DNA of 64,000 nucleotides, taken from Stenotrophomonas sp. WZN-1 (GTDB taxonomy: Bacteria; Pseudomonadota; Gammaproteobacteria; Xanthomonadales; Xanthomonadaceae). Shown piece by piece: positions 1 through 7,632 of this stretch (position 1 is its first letter; each line of letters opens with the position of its first letter). The notes beneath the pieces were generated by a model. It saw nothing but the letters and a program-made list of their open reading frames with translations. It was not told the DNA's origin and made no database searches. The DNA lies in assembly GCF_002192255.1 (NCBI RefSeq), contig NZ_CP021768.1:4110001-4174000 (forward strand). The letters are read 5' to 3'. The translations under genes were made by a program, and so were the position numbers.

Positions 1-1
1 G

Positions 2-571
2 GTCGGCACGCCGAAGGTACTCTCGGCCGGCCTGTACTACCTGCCACACAGCAGCTTCGTCGCGGCGGCGCTGTTCCTGATTGCCGACCTGATCCGCCGC
101 CGCCGTGGTGGCGCCAGCGACCGCAAGGAAGTGGTGGCACCGATGCCGGGCAAGGAAACGCCGGCGGTGCTGTTCCTGATCGGCGCGGTGTCGGTGGCTG
201 GCCTGCCGCCGCTGTCCGGCTTCCTGGCCAAGGCCGCGCTGCTGGCGGGCATGCCGGCGCAGTACACCGGGCCGGTGTGGACCGCGGTGCTGGTCAGCAG
301 CCTGCTGGTGATCATGGGCCTGACCCGCGGCGGCATCCGCCTGTTCTGGCGCGTGCCGCCTGTCGATCCGGAAGCGCCGATGCCGCGCAAGGCACGCCTG
401 CGCCGGGTCGAGCTGTACGCCGCCTGCATCCTGCTGGCCTACGGTATCGCCATGACACTGGCCGCTGCACCGCTGACGCGCTACACCGACGCCACCGCTG
501 CACAGCTGCTGCAACCCAGCGAGTACGTGCAGCAGCTGCGCGCGACCACGCCGGAGATCCGCCAGCCATGA
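2..571 (+). CDS. mrpD: Mrp-type Na+/H+ antiporter subunit D, 3' part
   Basis: The start lies left of the window; 189 C-terminal residues are visible. MrpD is a membrane subunit of the multisubunit monovalent cation/proton antiporter and is related to the proton-pumping subunits of complex I. Visible family features are hydrophobic helices, a loop with the sequence GLYYLPHSSF, and the proton-channel motif AGLPPLSGFLAK. The C-terminus is a charged tail after the last helix. Its stop overlaps the mrpE start (ATGA), and mrpF and mrpG follow in the same way, which fixes the identity of the operon. The upstream genes mrpA to mrpC are expected outside the window. Confidence 0.9.
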   Translation, partial: VGTPKVLSAGLYYLPHSSFVAAALFLIADLIRRRRGGASDRKEVVAPMPGKETPAVLFLIGAVSVAGLPPLSGFLAKAALLAGMPAQYTGPVWTAVLVSSLLVIMGLTRGGIRLFWRVPPVDPEAPMPRKARLRRVELYAACILLAYGIAMTLAAAPLTRYTDATAAQLLQPSEYVQQLRATTPEIRQP

Positions 572-1074
572 CCGCCCAGCGCTCCCTGTTCCGTCGCCTG
601 ATTCCCTCGCCGATGCTCAGCATCATGGTGGTGGCGTTCTGGCTGCTGATGTCCGACAGCTTCACCCTCGGCCAGATCGTGCTGGGCCTGCTGCTGGGCG
701 TGGTGGTGCCGCTGTTCGCCGCGCGCCTGGACCGCGAGTTCGCCCGCATCGGCACGCTGCGCCCGTTGCCCAAGCTGCTGTGCGTGACCCTGTGGGACAT
801 CCTGATGTCCAACATCCGCGTGGCGATCCAGGTACTGGGCCCGGAGAAGAACATCCACCCCGGTTTCATCTGGCTGCCGCTGGACATCGCCAACATCCAC
901 GGCATCGCCGCGCTGACCAGCATGATCACCCTGACCCCGGGCACGGTCTCGGCCGCGCTCAGCGACGACCGCAAGTTCCTGCTGGTGCACGTGCTGCACC
1001 TGGAGGACCCACAGGACCTGATCGATACGATCAAGCGCCGCTACGAGGCGCCGTTGATGGAGATCTTCCCATGA
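568..1074 (+). CDS. mrpE: Mrp-type Na+/H+ antiporter subunit E
   Basis: A 168-residue inner-membrane protein of the Mrp/Pha antiporter. The N-terminal half holds two hydrophobic helices (about residues 13-50). The C-terminal half is soluble, with the typical family segment SMITLTPGTVSAAL followed by HVLHLED, as in other MrpE proteins. The start at 568 overlaps the mrpD stop by four bases, which implies translational coupling. The longer open frame upstream is out of keeping with the family and overlaps mrpD. The role of MrpE within the complex is less defined than that of subunits A and D. Confidence 0.92.
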   Translation: MTAQRSLFRRLIPSPMLSIMVVAFWLLMSDSFTLGQIVLGLLLGVVVPLFAARLDREFARIGTLRPLPKLLCVTLWDILMSNIRVAIQVLGPEKNIHPGFIWLPLDIANIHGIAALTSMITLTPGTVSAALSDDRKFLLVHVLHLEDPQDLIDTIKRRYEAPLMEIFP

Positions 1075-1355
1075 CTGGATTCCAGATCATCCAGACCACG
1101 CTGGTGGTGTGCATGCACGTGGTCGGCCTGGCCATGCTGCTGGCCACCTGGCGCCTGCTGCGCGGTCCGACCGTGCCCGACCGCATCCTCGCACTGGACA
1201 CCCTGTCGGTGACCGCCATCGCCGAGCTGATGCTGTTCGGCATGTACCTCAACTCCGCGATCTACTTCGAAGCCGCACTGGTCATCGCCATGCTCGGCTT
1301 CGGCAGCACCGTGGTGCTGAGCAAGTTCGTGCTGCGCCGGGACATCGTCGAATGA
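1071..1355 (+). CDS. mrpF: Mrp-type Na+/H+ antiporter subunit F
   Basis: A 94-residue membrane protein with three predicted helices, the usual size for MrpF/PhaF. The conserved loop RGPTVPDRILALD after the first helix is diagnostic of the family. The start codon overlaps the mrpE stop (ATGA) and the stop overlaps the mrpG start in the same way, so the three genes are translationally coupled. It acts in the inner membrane as part of the cation/proton antiporter involved in pH and Na+ tolerance. Confidence 0.93.
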   Translation: MTGFQIIQTTLVVCMHVVGLAMLLATWRLLRGPTVPDRILALDTLSVTAIAELMLFGMYLNSAIYFEAALVIAMLGFGSTVVLSKFVLRRDIVE

Positions 1356-1741
1356 TCACCGCGATCCAGATCGGCCTGTCGATCCTGCTGCTGTTCGGCT
1401 GCTTCTTCATCCTGGTCGGCGCACTGGGGCTGGTGAAGCTGTCCACCTTCTTCAAGCGCCTGCATGCACCGACCAAGGCGAGCACGCTGGGCGTGGGCTG
1501 CGTGCTGGTGTGTTCGGTCTGCTACCACATCTTCCTGGGCCAGGACCCGCAGCCGCGCGAGCTGCTGATCACCGTGTTCCTGTTCATCACCGCGCCGATC
1601 AGCGCCCACATGATGGCCAAGGCCGCGCTGTCGCTGCTGATGGAAACCCGCCCCAGCCTGCCGGGCAACGAACCGGCCGCCGAAGAGCAGTTGCCGCCGC
1701 CGGAACCGGTGCGGGAAGAAGAGCACGCGCAGAATCGGTAG
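1352..1741 (+). CDS. mrpG: Mrp-type Na+/H+ antiporter subunit G
   Basis: A 129-residue protein, the last gene of the mrp operon. It has three hydrophobic helices and the MrpG signature FFKRLHAPTKASTLG after helix 1, then FITAPISAHMMAKAA in helix 3. The C-terminal tail is rich in Glu and Pro. The start overlaps the mrpF stop. The stop codon TAG at 1739-1741 is the last three bases of the GTAG head of the palindromic repeat that follows at once, so the repeat supplies the terminator codon. Confidence 0.92.
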   Translation: MITAIQIGLSILLLFGCFFILVGALGLVKLSTFFKRLHAPTKASTLGVGCVLVCSVCYHIFLGQDPQPRELLITVFLFITAPISAHMMAKAALSLLMETRPSLPGNEPAAEEQLPPPEPVREEEHAQNR

Positions 1742-1832
1742 TGCCGGCCGCTGGCCGGCAGGGTGACGCCCGGTGGGTGCCGACCGTTGGTCGGCACGAA
1801 ATCAACCGCATCCACGCATGGCGTGGATCTAC
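1738..1832. repeat. Three SMAG-type palindromes between mrpG and the antiporter gene
   Basis: Three short palindromes lie in the 87-base gap between two convergent genes. The first (1738-1760) starts GTAG and has arms TGCCGGCC/GGCCGGCA. The second (1774-1797) has arms GTGCCGACC/GGTCGGCAC. The third (1810-1832) is inverted, with arms ATCCACGC/GCGTGGAT ending CTAC. The form fits the SMAG repeats known from Stenotrophomonas. The outer GTAG heads overlap the stop codons of both flanking genes. Confidence 0.9.
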
Positions 1833-2794
1833 AACGCCGGTGCGCCCACCAGCAGCAGTTCGAGCACGAACCAGCCGACGAACGCGACCAGCAGGATCCC
1901 GCCTTCGCTGCGGCTGATCTTCAGGTCGCCACGCAGCATCGGGTACAGCACCAGCGCGAAGGCCAGCAGCGCCGGCAGTTCCAGGCGCACGAACGAGGCC
2001 GGCAACGCCAACGGCTGCAGCATCGCCATCGCACCGATCACCAGCAGCAGGTTGACCACGCTGGAGCCCAGCACGTGGCCCAGCACCATATGGCCGTGAC
2101 CGCGACGCGCGGCGGCGATGGCCGTCGCGACCTCGGGCAATGCGGTGCCGATCGCCACCGGCAGCAGGCCGACCAGCAGCGGCGTCCAGCCCAACGCGGC
2201 ACCGAAGTCCGCTGCGGCACCCACCACCAGACGCGCGCCCCAGTACAGGGTCAGCGCAGCAATCAGCACCCGCAGCACGTTCAACGGCAGGCTGGTGCGG
2301 CTCAGCGCGGATTCGGCGATGGCCGCCTGCACCTCGACGCTCTCGACACGGCCGCGGCGCAGCAGCAGCACCTGCATGACGATGAAGCCCGCCACCAGTA
2401 CGCCACCTTCCCAGCGCGCCAGGCGACCATCCAGCCCGAACAGGATCAGCAGGATGCCGGCCGCCAGCAGCGACCACCACAGCACCGCCTGCAGGCGCGC
2501 GCGCAGCAGCAGGGGCGCGGCAATCGCCGCCACCGCCAGGGTCAAGCCCAGGTTGACGATGCTGCTGCCGACCGCATTGCCCAGTGCGAGCTCCGGTTGG
2601 CCGACTGCCAGCGCGCGCGCGTTGACGGCAAGTTCTGGCAACGAGGTGGCCACCCCGAGCAGCAACAGCCCTGCAGTAAACGGGCTGGCCCCGAAGCGCT
2701 GGGCCAGGCCGGACACGGCCTTGACGATGGAGTCCCCACCCAGCGCCAGCAACAGCAGGCCGAGCAGGAACCAGGCAATGGCAATGGTGATCAT
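1829..2794 (-). CDS. Calcium/sodium antiporter, CaCA family (YrbG-like)
   Basis: A 321-residue polytopic membrane protein with about ten helices arranged as two homologous halves. Both alpha-repeats are visible: GVATSLPELAVNARA with GNAVGSSIVNLGL in the first half, and GTALPEVATAIAAA with GHVLGSSVVNLLL in the second. These hold the ion-binding acidic and polar residues of K+-independent Na+/Ca2+ exchangers related to E. coli YrbG. The ion specificity cannot be read from sequence. The gene converges on the mrp operon. Its TAG stop (1829-1831 on the opposite strand) is part of a SMAG GTAG head. Confidence 0.88.
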   Translation of the reverse strand: MITIAIAWFLLGLLLLALGGDSIVKAVSGLAQRFGASPFTAGLLLLGVATSLPELAVNARALAVGQPELALGNAVGSSIVNLGLTLAVAAIAAPLLLRARLQAVLWWSLLAAGILLILFGLDGRLARWEGGVLVAGFIVMQVLLLRRGRVESVEVQAAIAESALSRTSLPLNVLRVLIAALTLYWGARLVVGAAADFGAALGWTPLLVGLLPVAIGTALPEVATAIAAARRGHGHMVLGHVLGSSVVNLLLVIGAMAMLQPLALPASFVRLELPALLAFALVLYPMLRGDLKISRSEGGILLVAFVGWFVLELLLVGAPAL

Positions 2795-2867
2795 CGAGCA
2801 CTCCCCCAGCGGTCGTGGCGCGATTCTACGCTGGCCCCGCGCGCATGGCTGGGCCGTGGATCAAGGA

Positions 2868-3521
2868 TCAGCCACAGCCTTCCACATAATCGACCTGCGG
2901 GGTCTGCCCGACGCGCCAGGCACCCACCCGGCCATCGGCACCGAGCGCGAAATCGATCACCGCCCCACCCTCCTGCGCCGGACGCACGCGCAGGTGCTGG
3001 GCCTTATCGTCGTACTTGTCGGGGCCGACATCACCGCGCTCGGGATACAGCACCTGCAGCTCGCCCAGGGTCATGCCGACCTTGCCGCCGCCCGGTGCGG
3101 CGATGGCGGCGCTGCGCACGTCGTAGCGCACCAGCTTGCGGCCCTCGATCATCAGGCGCGGGTCTTCGGCGTCCTGCGGGCGCAGGAAGTAGCAGCCGTC
3201 ATTGCCGTCGTCGGCCCGCAGCGGCTTGCCGCTGGCGTCGGTGCCCAGCCCCTGCAACGGTGTGCCAAAGCCGCTGCGGACCTCGGCGATACCAGCGCCC
3301 AGCTTTGCACCGGCGAATCCATCCAGGCGCGCGGGACTGTCTTCGCGGCGGTCATTGGCTGGACGGGCTGCCAGATCAGGATCCGTCGACTGCGCGGGCC
3401 CCGTTGCCGAAGCGGTTTCGGCCGGGGTGTCGCTGCCACTGCCGGCTGCCCCCTGTTTGTCATGGCCGCCGCAGGCGGTGAGCGAAAGCAGCAACAGACC
3501 AGCAAGCGGAAGGTGCTTCAT
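2868..3521 (-). CDS. Putative lipoprotein of unknown function
   Basis: A 217-residue protein that I do not recognise. The start at 3521 is chosen because it places a classical lipoprotein signal peptide at the N-terminus (hydrophobic LLLLSL, lipobox LTAC, Cys at about residue 17); the open frame extends 23 residues further without a signal. After the Cys comes a low-complexity linker rich in Ser, Ala, Thr and Gly (to about residue 60), then a globular domain containing two Cys residues (GCYFL and the C-terminal EGCG) that could form a disulphide. The repeated short pattern (GAGIAEVRSGFG, VGMTLGELQVLYPERG) suggests two related subdomains. It probably faces the periplasm. Confidence 0.75.
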   Translation of the reverse strand: MKHLPLAGLLLLSLTACGGHDKQGAAGSGSDTPAETASATGPAQSTDPDLAARPANDRREDSPARLDGFAGAKLGAGIAEVRSGFGTPLQGLGTDASGKPLRADDGNDGCYFLRPQDAEDPRLMIEGRKLVRYDVRSAAIAAPGGGKVGMTLGELQVLYPERGDVGPDKYDDKAQHLRVRPAQEGGAVIDFALGADGRVGAWRVGQTPQVDYVEGCG

Positions 3522-3646
3522 CGATGCGGTTCCCTGGCACGAAGGTGGCTGCACGCTAGCCCATCCCGTGTGCAGGCGCTGCATTGTCATCGCGGTTTCA
3601 TCGCCTTCGTTCAGGCTCGGCGTGCACCGACTTGGCTGTCCCTTCC

Positions 3647-4195
3647 ATGCAACCGCGCAAGACCGATCTCGCCCGAACCGCGCTGCAGGCCCACCGCGCG
3701 CCGCTGGACATGCGCCAGCGCCGGTTGCTGATCCTGTGCGACGGCCAACGCAGCATCGCCGACCTGACCGGGCTGCTCGGCCCCGAGGCTCCGGCGATGG
3801 TCATCCAGCTGGTGCAGGCCGGCTACCTGAGCACCGGTACCGCCGCCACGACCCCACCGCCGTCGCCGGCACCCGCGGCAGCGCCGGTTCCGCCCGCACC
3901 ACCATCCGCGGCACCTGTGGCAACCCTGGCCACCGCAGTGGAGCGCCGCCGCTCGCTGGTAGCTGCGCGCATCTACGTGCTGGGCATACTGGAAATGCAG
4001 CGCCACCCGCAGGCGGCGGCGCTGTTCGGCGACCTGCAGCAGGCACGCGCCGAAAGTGAAGTACTGCAGGTGCTGCACTCGGCGATGCAGATGCTGCCCG
4101 GGCTGACCTCGGAGGGCTATTGCCAGCGCGTGCGCCAACGCCTGCTGGAAGCGCTGCCGCTGGAGCATTGCGACGCGTTCGCCGAAGTAGCGTAA
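3647..4195 (+). CDS. Unknown protein with a helix-turn-helix-like N-terminus and Pro/Ala linker
   Basis: 182 residues from ATG 3647; the frame is open 21 codons further upstream, but that part is not protein-like. The N-terminal 60 residues (ALDMRQRRLLILCDGQRS and IADLTGLLG onward) resemble a small winged-helix or regulatory domain seen in unannotated beta- and gammaproteobacterial proteins. Residues about 65-95 are a Pro/Ala-rich linker and the rest is helical. No catalytic motif is visible. It is divergent from the lipoprotein gene at 2868-3521 and stands alone. I cannot name a function. Confidence 0.65.
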   Translation: MQPRKTDLARTALQAHRAPLDMRQRRLLILCDGQRSIADLTGLLGPEAPAMVIQLVQAGYLSTGTAATTPPPSPAPAAAPVPPAPPSAAPVATLATAVERRRSLVAARIYVLGILEMQRHPQAAALFGDLQQARAESEVLQVLHSAMQMLPGLTSEGYCQRVRQRLLEALPLEHCDAFAEVA

Positions 4196-4216
4196 GCGCA
4201 GGTTCCGGCGGGAATC

Positions 4217-4399
4217 ATCCACGCATGGCGTGGATCTACGGCTCCACGTCCCGACCGCCCTTCGGTAGATCCACGCCATGCGTGGATACGATCAGAATCC
4301 GTGCCGACCAAGGTCGGCACCTACCAAGAGCGGCAACCGGTAGATCCACGCCATGCGTGGATACGGTCAGGATCCGTGCCGACCAAGGTCGGCACCTAC
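4217..4399. repeat. SMAG cluster with a 75-bp tandem duplication
   Basis: Five palindromes fill the gap downstream of the unknown gene and of hmgA, which converge. An inverted copy at 4217-4239 is followed by a two-hairpin unit (GTAGATCCACGC type plus GTGCCGACC type, ending CTAC) at 4265-4324. The same unit is repeated at 4340-4399, exactly 75 bases downstream, with only small differences in the spacer. Confidence 0.9.
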
Positions 4400-4403
4400 C
4401 CCG

Positions 4404-5711
4404 CTAGCGGGACGACCGGTAGTTGTTGCGCAGGCCGTTCCAGCACTGCTGGTAATCGCCCTGGCGATGGCCGGCAGCCAGGGCCTGCGCGGTCGGGCGG
4501 ATGACGGCGCGGGTCTCGAACATGAAGGCCATCGTGTCCTTGATCACGTCCGCCTTGGACAGGTCCGCATTGGAGGCCTTGTCGAAGGTGGGCGCGTCCG
4601 GGCCGTGGCCGCTCATGCAGTTGTGCAGCGACGCGCCGCCCGGCACGAAGCCTTCGGCTTTGGCATCGTAGGCGCCATGTACCAGGCCCATGAACTCGCT
4701 GGCGATGTTGCGGTGGAACCACGGCGGACGGAAGGTGTTCTGCGCCACCAGCCAGCGCGGCGGGAAGATCGCGAAGTCCATGTTGCTGGTGCCGGGCGTG
4801 TCGCTGGGCGAATGCAGCACCAGGAAGATCGACGGGTCCGGATGGTCGTAGCTGATCGAACCGATGGTGTTGAAGCGGCGCAGGTCATACCGGTATGGCG
4901 CGTAATTGCCGTGCCAGGCCACCACGTCCAGCGGCGAATGGTCGATCGGCGCACGCCACAGGCGGCCCTCGAACTTGGCGATCAGTTCGAAATCACCGTC
5001 GACGTCCTCGAACGCCGCATGCGGGGTCTCGAAGTCACGCGGATTGGCCAGGCCGTTGGAACCGATCGGGCCGAGGTCCGGCAGCTTCAGCAATGCCCCA
5101 TAGTTCTCGCAGATGTAGCCGCGGCTCGGACCATCGGGCAGCTCGACGCGGAACCGCACGCCACGCGGGATCACCGCGATCTGCTGCGGCTCGATCTCGA
5201 TCACGCCCAGCTCGGTCAGCAGGCGCAGCGCGCCCAGCTGCGGCACGATCAGCAGTTCGCCGTCGGCGTCGTAGAAGTAGCGGCCAACCATGTCGCGGTT
5301 GGCAGCGTAGAGGTGGATGCCCACGCCGGCATGCGCATCGGGTGAGCCGTTGCCACCCATCGTGTACAGGCCTTCGACGAAGTCAGTCGGCAGCGCCGGC
5401 AGCGGCAGCGGGCTCCAGCGCAGCTGGTTGGGCGAGGCCGGCTGTGCGCCGAAATCACACTGCAGTTGCGACTGCGCGAACGGGGTGAACTCACCATGGG
5501 TCACCGCCGGGCGGATCCGGTACAGCCAGCTGCGGCGATTGCTGCCACGCGGCGCGGTGAACGCGGTGCCGGTCAACTGTTCGGCGTACAGGCCGTGGGC
5601 CACCTTCTGTGGCGAGTTCTGCCCGACCGGCAGCGCGCCGGCGACGGCCTCGGTGGCGAATTCGTTGCCGAAACCGGACTGGTAGCCGCGGGCGGTGATG
5701 GCGGGGGACAT
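4404..5711 (-). CDS. hmgA: Homogentisate 1,2-dioxygenase
   Basis: A 435-residue non-haem Fe(II) enzyme that opens the ring of homogentisate to maleylacetoacetate in tyrosine/phenylalanine degradation. The family N-terminus [14 protein letters not shown] is present. The iron ligands are recognisable in [16 protein letters not shown] (His and Glu) and [12 protein letters not shown] (His). The start at 5711 is preceded by an AGGAG ribosome site; the open frame upstream of it is not conserved. It lies 103 bases downstream of hppD in the same orientation, so the two steps of the pathway are adjacent. The genes for maleylacetoacetate isomerase and fumarylacetoacetase are not in the window. Confidence 0.96.
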   Translation of the reverse strand: MSPAITARGYQSGFGNEFATEAVAGALPVGQNSPQKVAHGLYAEQLTGTAFTAPRGSNRRSWLYRIRPAVTHGEFTPFAQSQLQCDFGAQPASPNQLRWSPLPLPALPTDFVEGLYTMGGNGSPDAHAGVGIHLYAANRDMVGRYFYDADGELLIVPQLGALRLLTELGVIEIEPQQIAVIPRGVRFRVELPDGPSRGYICENYGALLKLPDLGPIGSNGLANPRDFETPHAAFEDVDGDFELIAKFEGRLWRAPIDHSPLDVVAWHGNYAPYRYDLRRFNTIGSISYDHPDPSIFLVLHSPSDTPGTSNMDFAIFPPRWLVAQNTFRPPWFHRNIASEFMGLVHGAYDAKAEGFVPGGASLHNCMSGHGPDAPTFDKASNADLSKADVIKDTMAFMFETRAVIRPTAQALAAGHRQGDYQQCWNGLRNNYRSSR

Positions 5712-5746
5712 GGGGGCTCCTGGGTACGGCGAGACCGGAACGGAAA

Positions 5747-5807
5747 GCAGCCGAGCATGGCTCGGCTCTACAAGATGGGCAGGCGCCGGGACTGGCCCGG
5801 CGCTACC
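5747..5807. repeat. Two SMAG-type palindromes between hppD and hmgA
   Basis: One palindrome has arms GCCGAGC/GCTCGGC followed by TCTAC (5750-5771). The second has arms GCGCCGGG/CCCGGCGC followed by CTACC (5783-5807). They lie in the 103-base gap inside the hppD-hmgA pair and could affect transcript processing or attenuation between the two genes. Confidence 0.8.
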
Positions 5808-5814
5808 GATGACC

Positions 5815-6927
5815 TTACAGCACGCCGCGGCGGATCTGGTCGCGCTCGATGCTTTCGAACAGCGCGGTGAAGTTGCCTTCACCGAAGCCTTCGTTGCCCT
5901 TGCGCTGGATGATCTCGAAGAAGATCGGGCCGATGCAGTTCTGGGTGAAGATCTGCAGCAGCTTGCGCTGGTGGGTTTCCGGATCGGCGTCGATCAGGAT
6001 CTTGTTCTTCGCCAGGCGCGCCACGTCTTCGCCGTGGTTCGGCACGCGCTGGTCGATCACGTCGAAATAGGTTTCCGGCGTGTCGAGGAAGTCGACGCCC
6101 TGCGCGCGCATCGCTTCGACGGTCTCGTAGATGTTCTCGGTGAAGCAGGCGATGTGCTGGATGCCCTCGCCCTTGTACGCGTCCAGGTACTCGTTGATCT
6201 GGCTCTTCGGGTCGGACGATTCGTTCAGCGGGATGCGCACGATGCCGTCCGGCGCGGTCATCGCCTTGGACACCAGGCCGGTCTTCAGGCCCTTGATGTC
6301 GAAGTAGCGGATCTCGCGGAAGTTGAACAGACGCTCGTAGTAGTCCGACCACTGCTGCATGTTGCCGAAGTACAGGTTGTGGGTCAGGTGGTCGATGAAG
6401 GTCAGGCCGAAGCCTACCGGGTGCAGGTCGGCACCGGCGATCGGCTCGTAATCGCCGTCGAAGATGCTGCCCGCGCTGCCGTAGCGGTCGACCAGGTACA
6501 GCATGCAGTCGCCGATGCCCTTGATGACCGGCGCACTGACCGCCTTGCTGTCCGGCTTGAAGGCGATGGCTTCGGCGCCGTTGCCCAGCGCGGTCTGGTA
6601 GACCTCCGCGCCCGGCTTCTTGAAGCGGATGGCGAAGCCGCAGGCGCACGGGCCGTGCTTTTCGGCGAAGTCCGAGGCGAACGAATCGGGGTCTTCATTG
6701 ACCAGGAAGTTGACGTCGCCCTGGCGATAGACGGTAATCGGACGTTGCTTGTGCTTGAGCACCGCGCTGAAGCCCATCTTCCGGAAGTACTCGTGCAGCT
6801 CCTGGCCACGGCCGGCCGGGGCGGCGAATTCGACGAACTCGAAGCCGTCGATGCCCATCGGGTTCTCGAAGGTGGTGACCTGCATGCCGGGGTTGGGATG
6901 CGAGGCGGTCGGGACTGCGGTATTCAT
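5815..6927 (-). CDS. hppD: 4-Hydroxyphenylpyruvate dioxygenase
   Basis: A 370-residue Fe(II) dioxygenase of the vicinal-oxygen-chelate fold that converts 4-hydroxyphenylpyruvate to homogentisate, the substrate of the next enzyme, HmgA. The iron-binding residues appear as IDHLTHN (His), IQHIACFT (His) and [12 protein letters not shown] (Glu). The C-terminal substrate-gating helix [18 protein letters not shown] is intact. The open frame continues 219 codons upstream, but the family N-terminus and the intergenic promoter fix the start at 6927. It is transcribed away from a MarR regulator gene that probably controls it. Confidence 0.96.
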   Translation of the reverse strand: MNTAVPTASHPNPGMQVTTFENPMGIDGFEFVEFAAPAGRGQELHEYFRKMGFSAVLKHKQRPITVYRQGDVNFLVNEDPDSFASDFAEKHGPCACGFAIRFKKPGAEVYQTALGNGAEAIAFKPDSKAVSAPVIKGIGDCMLYLVDRYGSAGSIFDGDYEPIAGADLHPVGFGLTFIDHLTHNLYFGNMQQWSDYYERLFNFREIRYFDIKGLKTGLVSKAMTAPDGIVRIPLNESSDPKSQINEYLDAYKGEGIQHIACFTENIYETVEAMRAQGVDFLDTPETYFDVIDQRVPNHGEDVARLAKNKILIDADPETHQRKLLQIFTQNCIGPIFFEIIQRKGNEGFGEGNFTALFESIERDQIRRGVL

Positions 6928-7014
6928 GGCGTGGCTCCGAATCGGTACCGCATCGGTACAAACCAGGTGCGGGCAGGTAGGGACCCGGCGAGAATGCAGG
7001 GTCTGGACCCACCC

Positions 7015-7043
7015 CTTATAGTTACACTTGAAACCACCAGCAA
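7015..7043 (-). promoter_or_regulatory. Candidate hppD promoter
   Basis: On the minus strand, TTGCTG (7038-7043) is followed after exactly 17 bases by TATAAG (7015-7020). This fits a sigma-70 promoter reading toward hppD, with a leader of roughly 80 bases. It is read by eye from the sequence. Confidence 0.55.
7021..7034. promoter_or_regulatory. Candidate MarR operator between the -35 and -10 boxes
   Basis: GTTACA-CT-TGAAAC is a two-fold repeat with five of six half-site positions matching. It sits inside the spacer of the candidate hppD promoter and 23 bases before the MarR start. The length and symmetry suit a MarR dimer, but binding is inferred. Confidence 0.45.
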
Positions 7044-7056
7044 GGTGCACCGCAAC

Positions 7057-7551
7057 ATGAGCCCCGCCGATCCCGTTTCGACCCGCCTGCGTGCCTCGCA
7101 CGTCCTGCTCGACCTGGAACAGTTCCTGCCGTACCGGCTGAGCGTGCTGTCCAACCGGGTCAGCGGCAACATCGCCAAGCTGTACGGCGATCGTTACGGC
7201 CTGGCGATCCCCGAGTGGCGGGTGATCACCATCCTGGCGCTGTACCCGGGCTCCTCGGCCAGCGAGGTCTCCGACCGCACGGCGATGGACAAGGTGGCGG
7301 TCAGCCGCGCCGTGGCCCGCCTGCTGGAGCGCGGCTTCATCAAGCGCGAGACCCACGGCGACGACCGCCGCCGCTCGGTGCTGGCACTGTCGGCCGCCGG
7401 TTTCGAGGTGTACGAGACCATCGCGCCGATGGTGATCGAGATCACCCGCAAGCTGATGTCGGTGCTGAGCGACGAGGAAGAGCAGGTGCTGGAGAAGCTG
7501 ATCCTGCGCCTGGCTGGCGAAGGCCTGGAGCGGATGGGCGAAGGGGTCTGA
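7057..7551 (+). CDS. MarR-family transcriptional regulator, probable regulator of hppD/hmgA
   Basis: A 164-residue regulator with the MarR winged-helix core. The recognition region reads SASEVSDRTAMDKVAVSRAV, followed by the wing HGDDRRRSVLAL and C-terminal dimerisation helices. It starts at ATG 7057; the longer open frame upstream crosses hppD and is not coding. Divergent placement beside hppD with a 129-base shared promoter, and a palindrome in that promoter, suggest it controls tyrosine catabolism and perhaps itself. MarR proteins often release DNA on binding an aromatic ligand, so homogentisate or hydroxyphenylpyruvate are plausible effectors (inference). Confidence 0.88.
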   Translation: MSPADPVSTRLRASHVLLDLEQFLPYRLSVLSNRVSGNIAKLYGDRYGLAIPEWRVITILALYPGSSASEVSDRTAMDKVAVSRAVARLLERGFIKRETHGDDRRRSVLALSAAGFEVYETIAPMVIEITRKLMSVLSDEEEQVLEKLILRLAGEGLERMGEGV

Positions 7552-7554
7552 AAG

Positions 7555-7632
7555 AAAAAGGGGACGGAGGGGATTAAGTCGCAATCAGCACATGTGTGCG
7601 TGATACGACTTAATCCCCTCCGTCCCCTTTTT
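7555..7632. terminator. 27-bp-stem palindrome, probable bidirectional terminator
   Basis: Arms at 7555-7581 and 7606-7632 are perfect inverse complements over 27 bases around a 24-base loop. One arm begins AAAAAGGGG and the other ends CCCCTTTTT, so each strand gives a G+C-rich hairpin followed by a U run. It lies between convergent genes. The stem is longer than a normal terminator needs and may be a dispersed element. Confidence 0.75.

Noticed and set aside
37..429. Open frame on the minus strand opposite mrpD
   Set aside because: It is a shadow of a high-GC gene: Arg/Ser-rich, no recognisable domain, and opposite a clear family member.
1763..3481. A 572-codon plus-strand frame
   Set aside because: Gln/Arg-rich translation typical of antisense high-GC sequence; it overlaps the CaCA antiporter and the lipoprotein gene, which both have family or signal features.
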